Shown here one piece after another: positions 18,047 to 20,942 of a stretch of DNA of 20,942 bases. Made by a program: the position numbers and the translations under genes. The notes under the pieces were generated by a model. The model worked only from the letters and a program-made list of their open reading frames with translations, was not told where the DNA came from and did no database searches. The stretch covers positions 783,935-804,876 of the forward strand of contig CAJJDP010000012.1 of the NCBI GenBank assembly GCA_905182995.1, given 5' to 3'. Position 1 is the stretch's first letter. Each line of letters begins with the position of its first letter. This DNA comes from Paramecium octaurelia (Eukaryota; Ciliophora; Oligohymenophorea; Peniculida; Parameciidae).

Positions 18047-20518
18047 ATGTTATCTGATTTTGATAGGAAAGTGTGCTAGAAACATAAATTAGAGATTTTA
18101 ACTATAGATTTAAAATAATCAACAGCCGATGAAGATAAATTCCTTTGCATAAAGTGTCTAATGGAGAAAATCGATATTTCAAACATGGCTTTAGTAGAAG
18201 AAACAAAAATAATGATTAAATAAATGAAAAGTGAGTAATTGAACAATAAAATCAAAGATAATTAGATTAGAATTCAAAATTTCAAATAAATTGAATCATA
18301 AGTTAAAGAAATGAAAGTTTCTATCAATACTACTATAGACAAACTATCATCTAATTTAAATTAAAAAATAACTCAAATGGAGAATCAATTGGATGATTCA
18401 GAATCGAAAACTCTGGTCTCAACTTTTGAAGAAGATGTTAGAATTTTATCAAAATTTTATAAAGGATCATACAATTTTGAAATTTCTAAAGAATTTGAGC
18501 AGTCTTTGGATGATAATTCTTATCTTGATTCAATAGAAGAATAATTATAATCAATAATTAATTGTCCTAGGTTAATTGAAATCAAAGAATGTTTAGAAAG
18601 AACAAAAGTAGAAAATAAAAATAAAGATGTAAAGTAATTAAAATTACTTAATAAAAAGGAAGAAGATCCATACGTAAATATTATTTATTATTATTAAAAA
18701 ATAGAAAACACCAAGTTTAAAGATTTAATGCAATAAACATGGAAAAGAAATTATTATGTTTAATTTGAATCCTGATGAAACTGAGTTTTCTAGATTGGCT
18801 TGTGTTGAATGTATTTAAGCAAATAATCCAATCAAATACACTACTTTAGGAGATGCTAACTTTAAATGGAATGAATATTTAGGATAAACTAGTGATTAAA
18901 TTAAACGATTTTAGAATTAAAGATATTTGAAATCATCATAGATCATTGATATTCTTCAAGATATTAAAGAAGAACATAATTCTACACTTTCAGAAATAAT
19001 AAATAAGGTAAACACTTAATATTCAATGTTCTTTTAAAATGAAATTAATGAATTTAATGGCAATGTCATTTGTTAAATGAATTTTGAATAAATCAATGGA
19101 GTTGCTGAAATATTAAGTTAATAAGATAAATTTTAAGTATTGAGTGAAAAACAATTTGTTATTTAGAAAAAAGATGTAAATTAATTAGAATTAATATCAA
19201 CTAAATTTGGAAAATTGATTTAAAATGATTTAGTAGCAACTTAGAAGATTAATAAGATCTTGAAAGAATCAAGTTTTATTATGCCGAATGTAAAGGATTA
19301 GACAAAAGACATTGTATAAGATGATTAGAATTCCATTTAAAATTTCTAGTAAATTAAATAACTAAATTTATAAATAGAACATTTTAAAATATATTAGGCT
19401 ATTTTAAATGATGGCTTAAATTAGTATGATGTTATTATGCGAGCAATAAGTAGTTTATCTAATGAATTTAAAGATGCATAATTATAACAAGTATAATTTT
19501 AATAATATTAGTAAGTTTAATGAATATGTATCAAAGATTCAAAAAGATTTCTCCTTAATACAAAAATTCAAAGAGTTTGATTAAATTACTAAAGAACTTA
19601 AATTATGTAAAGAAGAAAAAGAATCACTTTAAAACCAACTTATTGAAAATGATAATATGAATTTAGGGAATATATAAATAATAAATGACTTAAGGATACA
19701 TAATTAAGAATAAATTACAAAAATCGATGATTTGAAGGATGAAAATGAAAATTTATTAGTAAAATTAGAAGAATTTGAATAATAAAGTAATATAATTCAA
19801 TTATCATAGAAATTTAATTTGAAGTTATTATTTAGGAGTAGCAAACATAATTGCAAACATACTAAGAAATAAATTAGTAGAAATAAGAAATAATACAATA
19901 GTTATAAAATACTTTGGTATCAATTAAATATTTATTTAAATCAGAACTTGTAATTCTCTTAATCACTGACATTCTCAACAACTTATAAGCATATTAATAG
20001 TTCAGTAACTTAAAATGGAAAAGTTATTGAGAAAAGTAGTGAAGATTGTCTTAATTGTTGTATGTGTGATCAAATGATTCCTAAAAATGGGGTTATTTAA
20101 TTTGCTTTTAAAATTATAGAAATGTAACATGTTATGATTGGAATTGGTTTTAGGGATATTGTGTAGAGTAAAGGTTATTAGAGTTGTTATTCTATTGGAG
20201 GAGGGTATATTTATGATATAAATATTACAAAATAGAACATATAATATATTTTATAATGGTTTTTGTTGGAATCATGATTAGTAAGACAAGAATGATAAAT
20301 AAATAGCGTTTCCTTTTTCAAAGAATGATATAATAATAGTTGAAGTGGATATTTAAAAAAAGTATGTAAAATGGACAAAGTAATCCACAAATGAATCATT
20401 CGTATCAATTTATATTTATTATTAGTCTCTCACAATTGATACATCCAAAGATTTATATCCATGCGTACATTTAATTGGTACATGTAAAGTAGAGATATTA
20501 AATTATTTGTTCAAATGA
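18047..20518 (+). CDS. TRIM-like protein: two B-box-like zinc motifs, coiled coil, SPRY-like domain
   Basis: Seven exons: 18047-18673, 18705-19490, 19516-19786, 19810-19916, 19945-20204, 20236-20401 and 20426-20518. Together they total 2310 nt, 769 residues plus TGA, and phases agree at every junction. Residues 10-37 hold CxxH...CxxC (CQKH, CIKC) and residues 218-245 a second set (CNKH, CVEC); both look like B-box zinc fingers. Long Gln/Glu/Lys-rich coiled coil fills about 60-200 and 270-600. The C-terminus (about 605-765) includes MIGIGFRDIVQ, GGGTYNIFYNGFCWNH, NDIIIVEVDIQKKYVKW and DLYPCVHL, the usual order of SPRY-domain strands. A Cys cluster (632-638) precedes it. The layout resembles TRIM proteins but no RING is seen, so ligase activity is not implied; binding or scaffolding is likely. 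It is the only intact gene here and lies 0.4 kb from the telomere. The start is the ATG just before the first zinc motif. Confidence 0.85.
18674..18704 (+). other. Mini-intron 1 of the B-box/SPRY gene (31 nt)
   Basis: GTAAAT...AAATAG, phase 0. Removal joins EDPY to KTPSLKIQCNKH and restores the second zinc motif. Retained, it leads into a frame with TGA about 50 nt further on. Confidence 0.85.
19491..19515 (+). other. Mini-intron 2 of the B-box/SPRY gene (25 nt)
   Basis: GTATAA...AGTAAG, phase 0, with an AAG acceptor. An upstream TAG at 19509-19511 would give a 21-nt intron but leads straight into TGA. The 25-nt form joins KDAQLQQ to FNEYVSKIQ. Confidence 0.65.
19787..19809 (+). other. Mini-intron 3 of the B-box/SPRY gene (23 nt)
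   Basis: GTAATA...TCATAG, phase 1. Removal joins EEFEQQK to IQFEVIIQEQQTQLQ and keeps the coiled coil going. Confidence 0.8.
19917..19944 (+). other. Mini-intron 4 of the B-box/SPRY gene (28 nt)
   Basis: GTATCA...AATCAG, phase 0, with a CAG acceptor. Removal joins LQNTL to NLQFSQSLTFSTTYKH at the start of the C-terminal domain. Confidence 0.8.
20205..20235 (+). other. Mini-intron 5 of the B-box/SPRY gene (31 nt)
   Basis: GTATAT...AAATAG, phase 2. Removal gives SIGGGTYNIFYNGF, completing a SPRY-like strand. Retained, the frame ends at TGA about 35 nt downstream. Confidence 0.85.
20402..20425 (+). other. Mini-intron 6 of the B-box/SPRY gene (24 nt)
   Basis: GTATCA...TATTAG, phase 0, length a multiple of three and without in-frame TGA. 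Removal joins NESF to SLTIDTSKDLYPC, as the domain needs. Retention would insert eight residues (VSIYIYYQ) without changing frame. Confidence 0.7.
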
Positions 20519-20914
20519 ATATTTTGGTGAATATATAAATATTTATTTCAGTTTACACCATTATTTATAACAGTATAAATTTATGGTATAATAATTAGTA
20601 AACTTTGCATGTATGGTTTACTATTTAAAATATTATTAATTTATTAAAATTGGAGAATCTATGCTCCATTTAAATTAATTTAAAATAATTATTTTATAAA
20701 TTTGTTAAAAAAAAGTACCTCCTTCTAATTATTCAAAAAATTAGAAATGAATCTTTAGGGTTTGACAACAATTATAAAGTTTTCAAAAGAGCCCTAACCA
20801 TTTCCAATAATGTAAATTAACTTTTTATAGAGAATTCCAAGGCTAGTGATAGTACAAAAAGGACTAAATAGCAATTAAAACTATTTATGCTCTTTTTAAT
20901 ATTTTTAATGAATT
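20519..20914. other. Spacer between last gene and telomere
   Basis: 396 bp of AT-rich DNA with no gene, no subtelomeric satellite and no internal telomere repeat. It must contain the 3' UTR of the B-box/SPRY gene. Confidence 0.6.
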
Positions 20915-20942
20915 GGGGTTTGGGTTTGGGTTTGGGTTTGGG
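20915..20942 (+). repeat. Telomere repeat tract (GGGTTT)n, chromosome end
   Basis: One GGGG block is followed by perfect TTTGGG units to the last base. The G-rich strand runs 5'->3' toward the right end, as a telomere must. Paramecium telomeres are known mixtures of GGGGTT and GGGTTT. The window therefore stops at a natural chromosome end. Confidence 0.95.

Noticed and set aside
20211..20408. Minus-strand ORF of 65 codons
   Set aside because: Lies opposite the SPRY-encoding exon and introns of the plus-strand gene; no protein-like content.
1..20942. CRISPR arrays, bacterial operons, Shine-Dalgarno sites
   Set aside because: The genome is eukaryotic; the tandem repeats have no regular repeat-spacer pattern.

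Overview
Organism. The window reads as the right-hand end of a macronuclear chromosome of a Paramecium-type ciliate. Four things seen in the sequence support this. (1) It is very AT-rich. (2) Coding regions only stay open if TAA and TAG are read as glutamine and TGA is the only stop. (3) Introns are tiny (23-31 nt), begin GTA and end AG. (4) The sequence ends in an uninterrupted GGGTTT tract, a telomere form known from Paramecium.

Layout, left to right. 1-1230 (minus): front part of a pentapeptide-repeat/WD40 protein gene that runs off the left edge and carries frame disruptions. 1290-4560: two diverged tandem segments of about 1.55-1.6 kb. Each has a broken WD40 C-terminal tail on the minus strand, an AT-rich spacer and a GC-richer minisatellite block. 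About 4620-11235: a mosaic of decayed coding sequence in alternating orientation (plus, minus, plus, minus), richer in GC than its surroundings and full of frameshifts and in-frame TGA; none of its families is recognised with confidence. 11236-12087: no gene seen. 12088-12462: remnant of a TPR gene in which each repeat carries its own mini-intron. 12870-16260: mainly minus-strand decayed coding sequence, best developed at 13777-15480. 16274-17523: plus-strand coding fragments, including a small exon-intron-exon structure and a membrane segment. 18047-20518 (plus): the one gene that can be assembled completely, with seven exons and six mini-introns giving 769 codons. It has two B-box-like zinc motifs, a long coiled coil and a C-terminal SPRY-like domain, which is a TRIM-like layout. 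20519-20914: spacer. 20915-20942: telomere.

How it fits together. The genes do not form a pathway. The picture is a subtelomere that gathers copies of expanded ciliate repeat-protein families (WD40/pentapeptide, TPR, B-box/SPRY) and lets most of them decay, with the intact gene lying closest to the telomere. All family calls are by eye from hand translation; no database search was possible. Coordinates of decayed genes are approximate, while those of the 18047-20518 gene were checked for phase across every intron.
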